Both the position numbers and the translations under genes were made by a program. A stretch of 64,000 bases of DNA, taken from assembly GCA_002794775.1 (NCBI GenBank), contig NBAY01000001.1, forward strand, positions 1,178,001 to 1,242,000, written 5' to 3'. The notes below the pieces were generated by a model that searched no databases, was not told the DNA's origin, and was given only the letters and a program-made list of their open reading frames with translations. Shown here in pieces: positions 45,813-56,797 of the stretch. The DNA is from Porodaedalea pini (lineage: Eukaryota > Basidiomycota > Agaricomycetes > Hymenochaetales > Hymenochaetaceae). Numbering within the stretch: position 1 is the stretch's first letter; each line of letters begins with the position of its first letter.

Positions 45813-46693
45813 ATGGCACCGAATGCAAGCACAGGGAGGAAGCCCGGACAGTCTTCTGGCAGAAACGCGCAAAACACGAGCATGAAGACGGCGAACTCAC
45901 TGGTGATGGAGGACATCGACCCAATCATGCAGCCCTCTCAGTCTAGCAGCGACGACGGGTGCGTCAACTTCATCATCTTACACTGCACACGATGTAAATG
46001 CTTTGGGACAGATTGATGGCGACGATTGCTCAGCAAATGCAAGGTAAGCATATCTGTCTCGACACTGGGCATTATTCTGACGCATCTCTCATCAGCGTCC
46101 ATGGAGAAGAAGAAGAAAGAGAAGGAGGTTAAGTTTCTCCAGGCAGCTCAAATGGAATTCACGAAGATCGTACGTATGTCGCTGGATAACCTCACATGGT
46201 GGATGTCTCACTTTCGCTCGTCAAGCTTGTGGGGAAAGCGCACGACCTCACGGACGGTGTGGCAGAGATGTACGCCTGTCTCTTCGTTTCCGATGTCAAC
46301 TTCCAAAATGACTATTTTTCAACTTGAATTATTAGAGAGAAGATTTATGCCGACTTCCAAGATGCTTACGCGGCAAATGAGGACAACATACGAAGGCTCT
46401 GGGACGCGATCTTGAAAGAGCAGTTGAAGCTCCAGGCTCGTCATTTTACTTTTATTGGGACGTCTTTTATGTCTTATGCAAATAAATCGTAGACATTTGT
46501 GGAAGAAAAGCATAATATGACGTTGGAGCGCGAGAAAAGTCGGGAGAAGGAGCATATACAAGCTTTGGCGCACTGCCGCAAGGCATGCGAAGGTCATCCC
46601 GGTTCATGTTCTATCGCGCAATTTGCTTATTACTTTGCTGCAGAGTCCCAGCGTCTCATCGACTCCCTTGAAACGAACTATGAACACGTTTAA
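45813..46693 (+). CDS. Small coiled-coil protein, function unknown
   Basis: Predicted protein of about 170-180 aa, not assigned to a family. The N-terminus (MAPNASTGRKPGQSSGRNAQ) is polar and Ser/Asn-rich. The middle and C-terminal parts are highly charged helices likely to form a coiled coil: ASMEKKKKEKEVKFLQAAQM, EDNIRRLWDAILKEQLKLQ and EKHNMTLEREKSREKEHIQ. Exons join in phase through introns near 45959-46014, 46041-46095, 46167-46225, 46267-46334 and 46588-46640. The last ends ESQRLIDSLETNYEHV with TAA at 46691-46693. One intron (near 46437-46489) seems to use a GC donor (CAG|GCTCGT). The consistent phases support a real gene. The helical layout would suit a structural, kinetochore- or cytoskeleton-associated subunit, but this is only a guess. 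Confidence 0.68.
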
Positions 46694-47230
46694 ACTTCCA
46701 CCTGCTCAAGCCTCCGTCTCAGCGATCAGCCACGATGCCCGGCTGTTGCTCGCTCGCTGTATCTTTGTTCTTATCACTGTCGTCTATTATGGTCTCGTCT
46801 CTGCGCTTCATGATCAATACCAATGTCGTTCCAATGCTTGAAGCTCGTTCACACTCGTATATTCATTCATACCTCTCACTCTGTATCTAATGCTACTTAT
46901 GAGAACATATAATTATGCCATTATCTATGCGGCTCATCTGTTTCTTCTACTCTTCGCCTAAACTGAAAGGTAGCTTTCCAATAATATGACGCGCAAACTT
47001 TTTACCGTTGCAGTCTTCTTCGTGCACTTGGCGGCCCTGTCGATGCAGCAGCACCTCATCACCCGGACCCGACGTTTCCGCCACAAACAATACCGAGCTC
47101 CGCGTCTGTCATGTGAGGCGCACTCGTGCTTGGAGATCGATTTCTTTCTAACTTCCACTATTACATCCAGCCGTTTGGAAATCTATTCATCCGTCTTCCT
47201 CTGATGCTTATAGTCATTTCTGCCGCTTTA

Positions 47231-47262
47231 TGAGCGATCAGCATTGGCCTGCTGATCGCTCA
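47231..47262. repeat. Perfect 13-bp inverted repeat, 6-nt loop
   Basis: TGAGCGATCAGCA (47231-47243) and TGCTGATCGCTCA (47250-47262) are exact reverse complements separated by TTGGCC. It lies about 150-180 bp before the TATA box of the esterase gene. It could be a binding site for a dimeric regulator, a transcript hairpin at the 3' end of the previous gene, or a transposon remnant. Confidence 0.9.
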
Positions 47263-47411
47263 TATTTATAGAAACCAACAAAATTCAGTTCTCCATACCG
47301 CCGGTCATCCTCCATGCCTTCGAAAGCACGCAACGAAAGATGGAGCCTTGCAGCATCTGAATCCTCTGTAAAAAATCTTCGGTGGTCCGAAGAAACTCCA
47401 GACGGGCGTAA

Positions 47412-47418
47412 TATAAAA
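47412..47418 (+). promoter_or_regulatory. TATA box of the CE15 gene
   Basis: TATAAAA lies 42-48 bases before the start codon at 47460, leaving room for a very short 5' leader. This is typical of strongly inducible fungal genes. Confidence 0.6.
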
Positions 47419-47459
47419 AGGGCCCAGGTCGAGGGGAACTACAAGGAAAAATCAACGTC

Positions 47460-49053
47460 ATGGCCATCTTAACCATCCTGGCTTTTTTATCTCTGCTCTT
47501 CAGTGTTAGTCCTGCCGGAGCACAATCTTGTCCAGCACTGCCCAGCCCTCTTCCAGCTCCAACAGATCTCCCAATCATCGATGACCTCCCCGATCCATTC
47601 AGGTTCTTCAATAATGCGTCCGTCCGATCTCCCGCAGACTGGGAATGCCGCAAGGCGGAACTGAAGACGCTCGTGCAAGAGTACATGTATGGGTACTACC
47701 CGGACCACTCCCTCGAGAACGTCTCCGCAGCACGGGACGGCAACTCGCTCTCGATCACGGTCTCCGTCGGCGAGAAGTCGACTTCGTTCGGTGCGACGCT
47801 GTCGCTGCCGACGAGCGTGAATGCGACCGCGGAGGCGCCAGCACCCGTTGTCATTAGTGCGGGCGGAGTGAACAATACGGTCTTTTTAGGTTCGGGCGTG
47901 GCGCTTGCGACGTTCAACGTCGGTGACGTGGCGAACGACTCTTTCACTCCCGGCGGAGCATTCTGGGATCTGTATTCCGGAGAGGACATCGGTGAGAGCT
48001 TATCATGCAGGATATTGTTGTGATAGTTGCTGACTCTTCTTTCAAGGAGTCATTACTGCGTGGGCTTGGGGTTTCCATCGGATCTTGGATGCCATTATCC
48101 AAGTAGCGCCAGAGTTAGACCAGACCCGCGTCGGAGTCATTGGTTGCAGTCGCGATGGCAAGTCTGCTCTTGCCGCTGGCATCTTTGACGAACGCGTGAG
48201 TAACTATCCGCCATCGTAGTATTCGGTTCCCTTCTGACAAATTTCGTATCTCAGATCACTCTTACCTTGCCTATGTCGAGCGGATTGGAGGGGATTGCTC
48301 CCTGGCGGTTCCAATTTCAAGAATGCAAGCAGCCCCAGAAAAACTTACATTTAGCTGGAGACTAAGATTACGCACTGTAGTTGGCGAGAACGAGAAGATC
48401 ACGAACATCACTGGCTACGCTCCTTACTGGACTAATACCAATCTACTCAAGTTTGTCAACAACTCACACCAAATCCCGTTTGACGCGCACCTGAACGTAG
48501 CCTTGGTCGCTCCAGTGAGTCCAGTTCTTCGGCTCCATTAATGCTAAATTTAAAATAGACTAACTTAATTTTTAACAGCGTGCGATCATCTGGGACGAAG
48601 GTTCGTACTAATATGTAGCCTGAATACCTATTCTAAATACGTCTCCTGTTGTTATCCTTATAGGTGAAGTCGACTACTGGGTAAGAATAGATCGCTACCT
48701 GGATAAGTCCAAATCAAACTCATTTTGTTTCAGACCAACCCAGAAGGCGAAGCGCGAGTGACCTTCCCGGCTTCAAAAGCAGTCTACGACTGGCTTGGTG
48801 CTAGTGATAAGATTGGAGTCGCGATCCGAAACAGCAGCCACTGCGATATTTTCGGATAGTAAGCTTCATACACCAAGTGTTTCTACGCCTCGGCTAACAA
48901 ACACTCCTTGACAGCACGAACATTCAAGCATTCATGCTAAAGGAGTTCTTCGGCACGCCTACAGATAGAGACTATTCCGATATATCTCCTTACACACCCT
49001 TCCCTTCTGCCTACCCATGGATCAACGAAGCACCTGGAGAAAAACACTTTTGA
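47460..49053 (+). CDS. Glucuronoyl methylesterase, carbohydrate esterase family 15
   Basis: Secreted enzyme that cleaves ester bonds between lignin alcohols and 4-O-methyl-glucuronic acid of xylan. Signal peptide MAILTILAFLSLLFSVSPAGA. Then comes DWECRKAELKTLVQEYMYGY and the nucleophile motif VGVIGCSRDGKSALAAG (GCSRxG). ITLTLPMSSGLEGIAPWRF, NITGYAPYWTNTNLLKFVN and LPFDAH-type QIPFDAHLNVALVAPRAIIW follow. The catalytic His is in GVAIRNSSHCDIFG. The C-terminus is EFFGTPTDRDYSDISPYTPF with stop TGA at 49051-49053. Exons are short after position 47993. The only way I find to keep frame at WRFQFQE..GENEKI is a GC-AG intron at 48325-48380 (56 nt). No cellulose-binding module is present. It supports a lignocellulose-degrading lifestyle. 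Confidence 0.9.
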
Positions 49054-49476
49054 ACTCAATTGTACGAAGTCAATATCACTCAAAACATATTTGCTACCGA
49101 ACGTTATTCGTTTACAAACGTCTTACGTTGCTTGCCGTCAGCATGTGGTCGTGATGCAACTTGAATCTTCGCCTGCTGCCAATAACTCATAGCTTGACTG
49201 ACAATTGAGTATCGCAATTCGCTGAAAACCCTTCCTAGCAAAGTAATCAAATTACAGCTCATCGGATTGGACTATAAGTAGGCCTAGCCTCGTTGTAACG
49301 CCCTGCTCGGCCCTAGTCTTCAGGGCTTACCAGTACCAGCACTAGCACTTGCACTTTCGCTGTTTCTACAGGGATGACCACGCAAGTGTCGAAAGCGCAG
49401 AGTAATGGGGCAGGGTAGCATATAAAGATTTTGATCTCACAAGGTCCTTCAAGAATATCCACTACATCCTACGCTT
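49054..49476. other. Intergenic, no gene seen
   Basis: About 420 bp between the esterase and lipase copy 2. No coding or RNA feature was recognised. Confidence 0.5.
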
Positions 49477-50685
49477 ATGGTGGCTGTAGCTGGTCCTTTC
49501 CGTATATTATGCGTATCGCTTTGCTCTGCTTCCGTTGCGTTCTGCATCGAGAGGCGGAGAACAGCTGAAGCCGAGCTCGACAATATGACAAGGTACACAA
49601 AGTATGCCTTTGGCGCTTATCTTCCTCTTTGCTCGAATCCTCTTGGAAATACTCTCGTTCAGCAGGTATGTTTAATTGTTTATGCACCAATTACAGCTAG
49701 GTTTTTTTAAAACTATATATCTTACAATTCTGGAAAGTGGGACGACGGACCGACAGATACCCAAGCCTTCCTTGCTCGAGACGACTCACGGAAAGAGATT
49801 ATTGCTGTCTTCCGGGGAAGTTCATCCGTCCAAGACTTCATTACTGGTTCGTATCTTCAGAAGCTACAGATGCAGTACCAGGCTCGCTGATCATCCTCAG
49901 ACGGCAATTACGCACTCATCCATTTCGACTCTCCTGGAATACAGTCCACCTCATTGAATAACGTGGAAACGCATCGCGGTTTCTTGACCGCTTATAACAG
50001 TATCGCTTTCGCCTTGTTTTCGAACATTTCGTCGCAGCTCGAACAGTATCCGACATATAGCCTTGTCAGTACGGGACACTCACTTGGAGGAGCTTTGGCG
50101 TCACTCGGGGCCGTTTGTATGGCTTCGAACTTCCCAGGTGTTCCTCTTAAAATGTACACTTTTGGCCAGCCCAGGACCGGGAACGTCGGATACGCACAGC
50201 TCGTGGAGAAACTTGTTGGCCATAATAATATTTACAGAGGTATATATTGAAGTGCCAATATAGTATATGCATATGCACATTAATATTTTCTTCTCATCAT
50301 AGTCGTCAACACATTCGGTACGTGTAATTCAGAAAGTACGAATCACTGAATCACGTCATACTCTGCGAAGATGGAGTACCTACTATGGTTCCCACTTACC
50401 TTGGATACTATCACCAGTACGTTCTCATAGTTGCAAGCTTTCCAACGCCACTGCTTAAACTATTACAACCTCAGTTCAACAGAATACTGGTTCTTTCAGG
50501 ATCCCTGTGAGGTCGATCATCGCTGCATGTTATCTTCCATTAAACCGCGTCTACTTCTAGCAAGCGACGCAAACAATTTTAGGAAGTGCATCGGCGCAGA
50601 GGATCCGACGTGCAGCGACTCCATCTTGTCATCAGGAATCAATCTCGCACATTTCTCTTATTGCGGGGAAGGTACGTTTTTATAA
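49477..50685 (+). CDS. Secreted class 3 lipase (copy 2)
   Basis: Paralogue of the lipase at 34517-35713. Start MVAVAGPFRILCVSLCSASV gives a signal peptide ending near VAFC. Conserved blocks are LDNMTRYTKYAFGAYLPLC, RKEIIAVFRGSSSVQDFIT, YSLVSTGHSLGGALASLGA (nucleophile Ser), MYTFGQPRTGNVGYAQL, then VVNTFDGVPTMVP with the acid residue. The last exon ends SSGINLAHFSYCGEGTFL, which holds the probable catalytic His. As in copy 1, a 15-nt micro-exon (50303-50317) precedes the DGVP exon, and the Asp codon is split across the intron. The copies differ considerably and lie on opposite strands 14 kb apart, so the duplication is old. Short introns of about 50-60 nt occur throughout. Confidence 0.88.
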
Positions 50686-51001
50686 AAGGGCCAAAGCCCA
50701 GGTTCGTTTGATGTAATCCTTTTATACATTCTCAGAACTTTACCAGACGTCTATCTGCAACTGACGATGGTCGAGATGATCGTCCGGTCATATTTCCTTT
50801 GTTTGCGAGGGCTTGAGAGGGTATTATGACAACGTTCGTGGGATTTTCGTTATAGCTTTATTCGAAGGACTTATCCAGTTTCACCTGTTATTTAATTTTG
50901 CGTCAGTGCATGTATCAAGTGTTTTACATTATCCTTTAGGCCAAACAGCCGAGCTCAATCTCCTCTGTAGATGGGTATTATACCGTTCTCGTCTTGAGCC
51001 G
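50686..51001. other. Convergent intergenic region
   Basis: About 315 bp between lipase copy 2 (+) and the first DUF7330-like gene (-). Nothing coding was recognised; presumably it holds the two 3' UTRs. Confidence 0.5.
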
Positions 51002-52080
51002 CTAACTGTGAAAGAGCCTGCGCAAGAATCCGGAACTGTTTGCGCTTCTTGCCTCCTCTTCATCGACGAAAGATAGTTTTACTCTGCCATTAGTATGACT
51101 TGCGATGTCAACAGTCGATCCAGTCCAACTTTTCCTGCCAGCTTCGGAATGGACAAATGCAATCACGTAGAAAAGAAAGGGAATCAGCGTTAGGCCTGGA
51201 ACTTCAGATCAGCACCCCGAACTTACCGTAATTTGCTCTCTTGAAATCACCGACGAAACAGTTCCTCTTCCCATCTACCTCAGAGAATGTCATCAAGCGC
51301 GACTCCATCGTATCAGAGAGTAAAACAGAGCCGTTCACCGCACCCATAGTCACTGGTCCTACAAAGTCTGATGGGAGTGCAACGGACACGTATCCGAACC
51401 TCGCACTGGCGTCCAGTGCGAAGGGACGCGACGTAACTGAGTTCTGATCACGAATGAGGTCGAGTCAAGCTATACTTGGTTGAGATAGTGGGCCGGAGGT
51501 ACTTACGAGCTTTATAGTGACAGATCCGCTCTGTGCTTTCACATCGAGTTCAGTCCTCCCCCCATCCAGTTCATTAGTCTCGTCACCGACGAGCCAGATA
51601 TCGGTTGAGATACTGCCACGCGTACACTCAAGGCAAAGGTTCTTCCGTGTTTCAGCAAGCGATCTATCCACGGCGCTCGCCGCCGATGACTCAGGCGCAG
51701 CTGAGCCTGATAGGACCTCATCAGGCACCTGAAGTCCCGCGTCAATGACATATGTCCCCTTGATGGATGCATTTCTGCGTTTTATCTTCATGAAATTCGA
51801 CGCAGGGATGTTTGGTGGTTTCGGGCGAGTCGGGCGACGCAGAATCGAAGTACGCCTCGAAGTAGTTGATGCCGATGCCGATGTCTGAGTGCGTGGCAGC
51901 TGAGACGTAGATTGGGGTGAGAGATCGTACCGCGGATGGTCCGTCACTAGGCGCTTGACTCTTTAACAGTCTGAAGAACAGAACATAAGTTTCGAAGAAG
52001 CGTTTCTAATCTTCGAAAAAGCAGTCAATTGGGCATACCGGTATAAGTTCATCCCCACTTTTGTCGTCCGTGACGACCAT
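51002..52080 (-). CDS. DUF7330-like protein, copy 1
   Basis: Basidiomycete-specific protein of unknown function. The N-terminus MVVTDDKSGDELIP is separated by an intron from a disordered Ser/Thr/Pro region (LPRTQTSASASTTSRRTS). A beta-rich domain follows: KPPNIPASNFMKIKRRNASI, KGTYVIDAGLQVPDEVLSG, NLCLECTRGSISTDIWLVGD, ELDVKAQSGSVTIKLV. After a second intron come FALDASARFGYVSVALPSDF and NGSVLLSDTMESRLMTFSEV, and a last exon AGRKSWTGSTVDIASHTNG. Repeated NGSI/GSV turns suggest an adhesin-like beta-solenoid. Stop TAG is at 51004-51002. Compared with copy 2 it shows two small compensating indels near the start of exon 2, so VKRLVTDHPRYD replaces VKAPADGPPPYD. There is no signal peptide. Confidence 0.8.
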
Positions 52081-53078
52081 GGTGAGCGCGCACGCCTACG
52101 CGAGTCTCAAGACAAAGAGCTCGATGGTCTCAGCAGATCGTAGTCGGAGTTCAAGAGCAGATAATCGAGCTGCATATTGCATCAGCTGCGTCGACTGCGC
52201 TTAGAGGCCCATGTCTTGCATCTTTCCGCTTATATGCGTCCTCGGTCCGATCCCAGGTCATGCAAGCTCGGAGCGCATGCTGCAATGTATTCGGCGATCA
52301 TAAAGCTTATTGCTAAGTAGCTGGGCGAAGCCATCAATTGCAGCCGCAATATTATGCACCTGTGGTACACGATGTTTGTTCCCGTATTGACGCATTTGGT
52401 AGTGTGTGCGCATGCATATCTTCCCTTGCAGTCTTATACACCACATTAATTGATGATTCAGTTTCAACAATATCATAACACTCGGAAACTACAAAACCTC
52501 TGATTGCCGTTGCTAGTTCAAGTCCCTAAAGCCTAAGGCTTGTCTCGATGCGTGTCACGCCAGTCCCATATGTTCTGGTTCCTCTAGGCAACGATGGATA
52601 CCAAGCCCACACATAAACCTGAGCCGCTTGCACTTTTCGCTTCGTTCCTGCTCTTCGTCTCCTTTCCTCGATAAAGGGATGCCTAAATCTACCATTATAA
52701 CCTCCAGCGTCAACGATCGATCCACTCCAGACTTGTCTTCCGGTTCCGATGTGGAGTTTACGAGTCCACCAGGTGAGCCTCAGAACAGACAGATACGATG
52801 ACACGAAGACTCTTGGTTTTGTAAGAGCTAGGGAGCAGTATTATAGGGAGGCGGATCGTCCTTCTCCTTGCCTTCCATGTCGCGTGTAGCAAGCATACCG
52901 GCCGCGTGCACTTGGGTGAATGTCGAACAGAGGAGTCTCAATATGTTATATCGAGTTTGATTATCGAGTCCTACATTAGTATATGTATCAAGAACCATTT
53001 TACAGCATTCGTTAGGACAAATAACCAAGTCCGGACCGTTTCTGTAGACAGGTGTCGACCCCTTACACGTGTAGTCCA
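52081..53078. other. Intergenic between the DUF7330-like genes, with relics
   Basis: The first 200 bp (around 52140-52270) resemble the region upstream of copy 2 (54230-54390; both contain GATTGCATCAGCTGCGNCGACTGCGC-like sequence), showing that promoter and gene were duplicated together. Further on lies the fragment of a third copy at 52560-52770. The rest is unassigned. Confidence 0.6.
52560..52930 (-). pseudogene. Fragment(s) of a third DUF7330-like gene
   Basis: The minus-strand reading GRQVWSGSIVDAGGYNGR followed by a shifted EERRRR-type stretch matches the last exon of copy 2 (GRQNWTGSTVDVASHNGRVK). About 100 bp upstream MEGKEKDDPPPYNTAP resembles its N-terminal GPPPYDPATLSAP segment. 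The whole central beta domain is missing and the reading frame is broken. It is most likely a deletion remnant of a third tandem copy. The N-terminal part of this match is short and less certain than the C-terminal one. Confidence 0.65.
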
Positions 53079-54177
53079 TTAGCTGCGGAATAGCCTGCGC
53101 AAGAACCCAGAGCCGTTTATGCTTCTTGGCTCTTCTTCATCGACGAGGGTCAGTTTTACTCTGCCATTGTGACTTGCGACGTCAACAGTGGACCCAGTCC
53201 AGTTTTGTCTGCCAGCTGCGAAAAGAAGATCACCGAATCACATAGTGGCAATAGAAGTCAAAGAACAGAGTCAATAAATGTCTCGAAACTTTTAAGACTG
53301 TACTCCGACTCACTATAATTTGCCTTCCTGAAATCACCAATGAAACAGTTTCGCTTCCCATCCGCCTCCGAGAACGTCATCATGCGTGACTCCATTGTAT
53401 CGGAGAGTGAAATGGAACCGTTGACCGCAGTCAAAGTCACTGCCCTACAAAGTCCGATTGGAGGGCGAGAGAAACAGATCCATTCTTTGCAGTGGCGTTC
53501 AGTACGAAGGGACGAGTTGCAACCGAGTTCTAATCAAGAATGAGCTCGCGTCAAGTCACATCCGTTCACATAATAGACCGGCACTTACGAGCTTTACGTT
53601 AACAGATCCGTTCTGCGCTTTCAGATCAAGCTCAGCCCTCCTTACGTCTAGCTCTTGACCATCACCAGCCCCGTCACTGATAAGCCACACATCAGCCGAG
53701 ATGCTGCCATTCGTACTTTCGATGCACAGATTCTTCCGTGTTTCAGCAAGCGATCTATCCACGGCGCTCGCCGCCGATGACTCAGGCGCAGCTGAGCCTG
53801 ATAGGACTTCATCAGGCACCTGAAGTCCCGCGTCAATGACATACGCCCCCTTTATGGACCCATTCTTGCGTTTAATCTTCATGAAATTCGATGCGGGGAT
53901 GTTCGGTGGTTTCGAATGTGTCGAACTACGTGGAATCGGACTGGGCCCTGATGTGGCTGACGTCGAGGATGATGATGTCTGGGTACGTGGCAGCTGGGGA
54001 GCAGACAGGGTTGCGGGGTCATACGGAGGCGGTCCATCAGCAGGTGCTTTGACAGGCTGCGGTGCAGAGTGAGCGTGGAATTTCAGGACGTGCTGCTGAA
54101 CTTCGAAGAAGTAAAAAATGTGAACATACCGGCGCTGGCTCTCCCTTATTCACCCCTTTATCGTCCGTCACGAGCAT
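53079..54177 (-). CDS. DUF7330-like protein, copy 2
   Basis: Tandem paralogue of 51002-52080. Start MLVTDDKGVNKGEPAP, intron, then PVKAPADGPPPYDPATLSAP with a PPPY motif that could bind WW domains (e.g. of Rsp5-type ligases). A disordered Ser/Thr region follows, then the beta-rich domain: KPPNIPASNFMKIKRKNGSI, KGAYVIDAGLQVPDEVLSG, NLCIESTNGSISADVWLISD, ELDLKAQNGSVNVKL. After introns come NGSISLSDTMESRMMTFSEA and the last exon GRQNWTGSTVDVASHNGRVK, ending GFLRRLFRS with TAA at 53081-53079. The stretch from YVIDAGLQVPDEV to LAETRKNLC is almost identical to copy 1, also in DNA, suggesting gene conversion or strong constraint. LINE copy 2 is inserted about 300 bp upstream. Confidence 0.82.
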
Positions 54178-54470
54178 GATGGGCGTGTACAGATGTGAGG
54201 TTGGTTCTAGAAATGGGGAGGCGTGCGATGGTCTCAGTACTAGTAGACCATAGTCGGAGTATAAGAGCAAGGTGTCGTGCTGCGGATTGCATCAGCTGCG
54301 CCGACTGCGCCCAGTACACCGTATCATTTATCGACATTTTTGGGTTATATGCTCCCTTTGGTCTGAGCCGAGGCTCACAGTGCATGCGGTGTAAAGCCCT
54401 TGGCAATGATAGAGCGTAATATGAGCTGTGTGCTAACGTCAAGCTTGACTGGGCGCTACCCCTCAGGCTC

Positions 54471-54482
54471 AGCTAAGTGCAC
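54471..54482. repeat. LINE copy 2 target-site duplication, left
   Basis: AGCTAAGTGCAC is repeated exactly at 60769-60780, flanking the second LINE. Confidence 0.88.
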
Positions 54483-54558
54483 TTCTTTCTTTCCTACCAT
54501 CATCACCGACCGTGGGAAAATCTGTTGATCTGTCACCTCTCTGTCTCTCTCCTCTGCT

Positions 54559-56792
54559 ATGGACAACAAGATGTTGACCAGAGCAAAAGCGTCTCTCAAC
54601 AAGACAAAGTCTTATCGTTCCCTTGTTAATCCCAAGGACCCCACCAAGTGTGAGGAGTGTAAACAGGATCTCCCCTATCACAGTCGCCAGTGTGTTAGTG
54701 GGACCGCCAAGCTATGCGTCACTTGTGGTCGCGACAAGACCTACAACCACGATGACAACGTATGCGCTACCGTACAAGCGAATCGCGCTAAGTGGTCTCC
54801 CGATGTCGAGGCGGACGAACACGCCGCCAAACTCCGCAAACAAGGGGATCTCCCCCCTACCCCTGATATTGAATCGCAAAACACTCTCAAGCGATCGAAC
54901 TCCGAAGAAGAACATTCGGCTATCCCACCCCCGCTCGAATCGACGACGATGCCATGGACGACGATTTGTACATCCCGGACGAGCATCCTAGCCAGGCCCC
55001 TCAGGTCGATAACGTTATGGATGATATCGATGAAATGACTGAATCCGGCCATCGCCGAGAAGGTCAACATTTCCTTTGCCGATCTTACCAAAGAAACCAT
55101 CAACACGATTAATACGCTCATTTCCCAACCGATGTGGTCATCTGACAAGCCCTGGTTCGAAGATCCGGTTCGCGCCGGGTCTATCCTCGCTAACATCGAA
55201 TCCAACTTGGTATCATGGATAAACAAGTCAAACAGTTTGGACGATGAGACCAGCCTGTCTAATTCAGCTAACGAAAGTCTCGAAGCTTTCCATTCCACAT
55301 TCCGTATTCACTCTCCTTCTTTCAAACATGTGTTCGAAAATATCTATACTAACAGCCAGACCATTCGCGATCAAGAGATCACAGACACTATGCACTCCAT
55401 GTCTCGGTCAATCCAACATCTTTCGGCAGTCGTATCTTCCATATCCAAAAAAACTAACTCAATCGAAAAACAGCTTTCAGACGCCCCTGTTTCCTTGTCT
55501 CACCTCACATGCCCACTAACGCTAACGTAAATAAACAGAAGAAATTCCTTCCGGACCCCATCGGGGCCCGCTTTACTCATGACCCCAGATTCCCCCCCCT
55601 AGCTCCAATTGCTAAACAGCGCATCCCGGTTCCCAAGAACGGCAAAACTGAATACGCTGCCGCCATTGCTAAAACCCGCGTTCCGGGTTCTGGTTACCGC
55701 ATGACCATGGAGGGCGTAATTATCGCGCCTGACGGATATGCCCATTCGGAGCACAACGCCCCTCGGGGCTCACAAACTAAGGTTTACTACCCACCTGTCA
55801 AAACGGTTGGTACAGATAATGAGGGTTTTACTACCATGTCCTACGCGAAAGCAGCCCAAAAGAAGCTGAAGGCTACCCCCACCAAGGTAGTCCAAATCAC
55901 TGAGCAGAACCCTCAAGGGGAAATCTCCACAGTTCCTGTCAACCAATCTAACGGATCGGTGAATACCCACGTGTGCAACGTCCGTCGCATCTTCTTTTCG
56001 CTCCCGGGCGACCTAGCCATCCGCCCGTCTCCTCTATCTGTTAAAAATGCGGTCCACGCGGGCCTGAAGGGCAACCCGCTCTTCAAACACCTCGTCATTC
56101 TGAATGTCGAATACACCTCCAATAGCAATCTTCTCATTGCATTTACTAACATTCGTTCAGACTTTGACGCACAGCACAGTACGCTCGTTTCCCAACTTAA
56201 CCGAATCATCAATATTTCCGGCGCTAAGGCATTCACCCCCTCGCCGCAATTCAAAATGGTTATTCCCGGTGTCCCCGTCTTCGACAAGGATACTAACCTG
56301 ATCTACTCGGAAAAGGATCTCACCGATGAGATCTCTTCGCTACCGCAGTTCGAGGGCCACGAATTCATGTTCCCACCCCGGTTCATGTCTTCAATTGAGC
56401 GCCTAAACCAGCGCGACTATTGCAACGTTTCAGTTGTCCTCAAAGACAATGCACGATTATGTTTTGATCATTTCTTCCTTCATAATAATCGCTCTGTCCC
56501 AGTGTTCGGAGTCATCCGACGCCTCGAAGAAATGAAAGCGCGCCCCGTCATTAACCAGTGCGACAATTGTCACCATCTGGGTCATCCCGCTGCCAAATGC
56601 TGATCTGTCGCTCGCTGCGCAATTTGCTCCGAACCCCACCGCACTGCCGTCCACGTCGCGAAATGCGCTCCGTGTACGGCATCTAATAACCTTCAATGCG
56701 AACACTTCACTCTGTGCATTAATTGCCAGGGCAACCACAGTGCCAGATCCTCAGAGTGTCCAGCTCACCGAAACTATCGCTCCCTGTTCTAG
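54559..56792 (+). pseudogene. LINE copy 2 ORF1, broken
   Basis: Starts MDNKMLTRAKASLNKTKSYR as in copy 1, with Cys/His clusters CEECKQDLPYHSRQC and CVTCGRDKTYNHDDNVC. Frame is lost near 54935 and again near 55045 by single-base changes relative to copy 1. It continues from 55132 through VRRIFFSLPGDLAIRPS and NPLFKHLVILNVEYTSNSN to the first C-terminal knuckle CDNCHHLGHPAAKC. There TGA (56601-56603) replaces the CGA codon found in copy 1. The remaining knuckles are still readable after the stop, to TAG at 56790-56792. Confidence 0.85.
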
Positions 56793-56797
56793 ACTTT

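Larger units (their letters stand above)
46694..47459. other. Intergenic with a long perfect inverted repeat
   Basis: About 770 bp. Besides the 13-bp inverted repeat at 47231-47262 and the TATA box before the CE15 gene, no feature was recognised. A 72-codon frame at 46986-47204 starts with a hydrophobic segment but has no further support. Confidence 0.55.

Noticed and set aside
52828..53079. Independent 83-codon gene beginning next to the DUF7330 copy 2 stop
   Set aside because: Only its C-terminal PPPY part resembles anything, namely the N-terminus of the neighbouring family, so I treat it as part of the third-copy relic.
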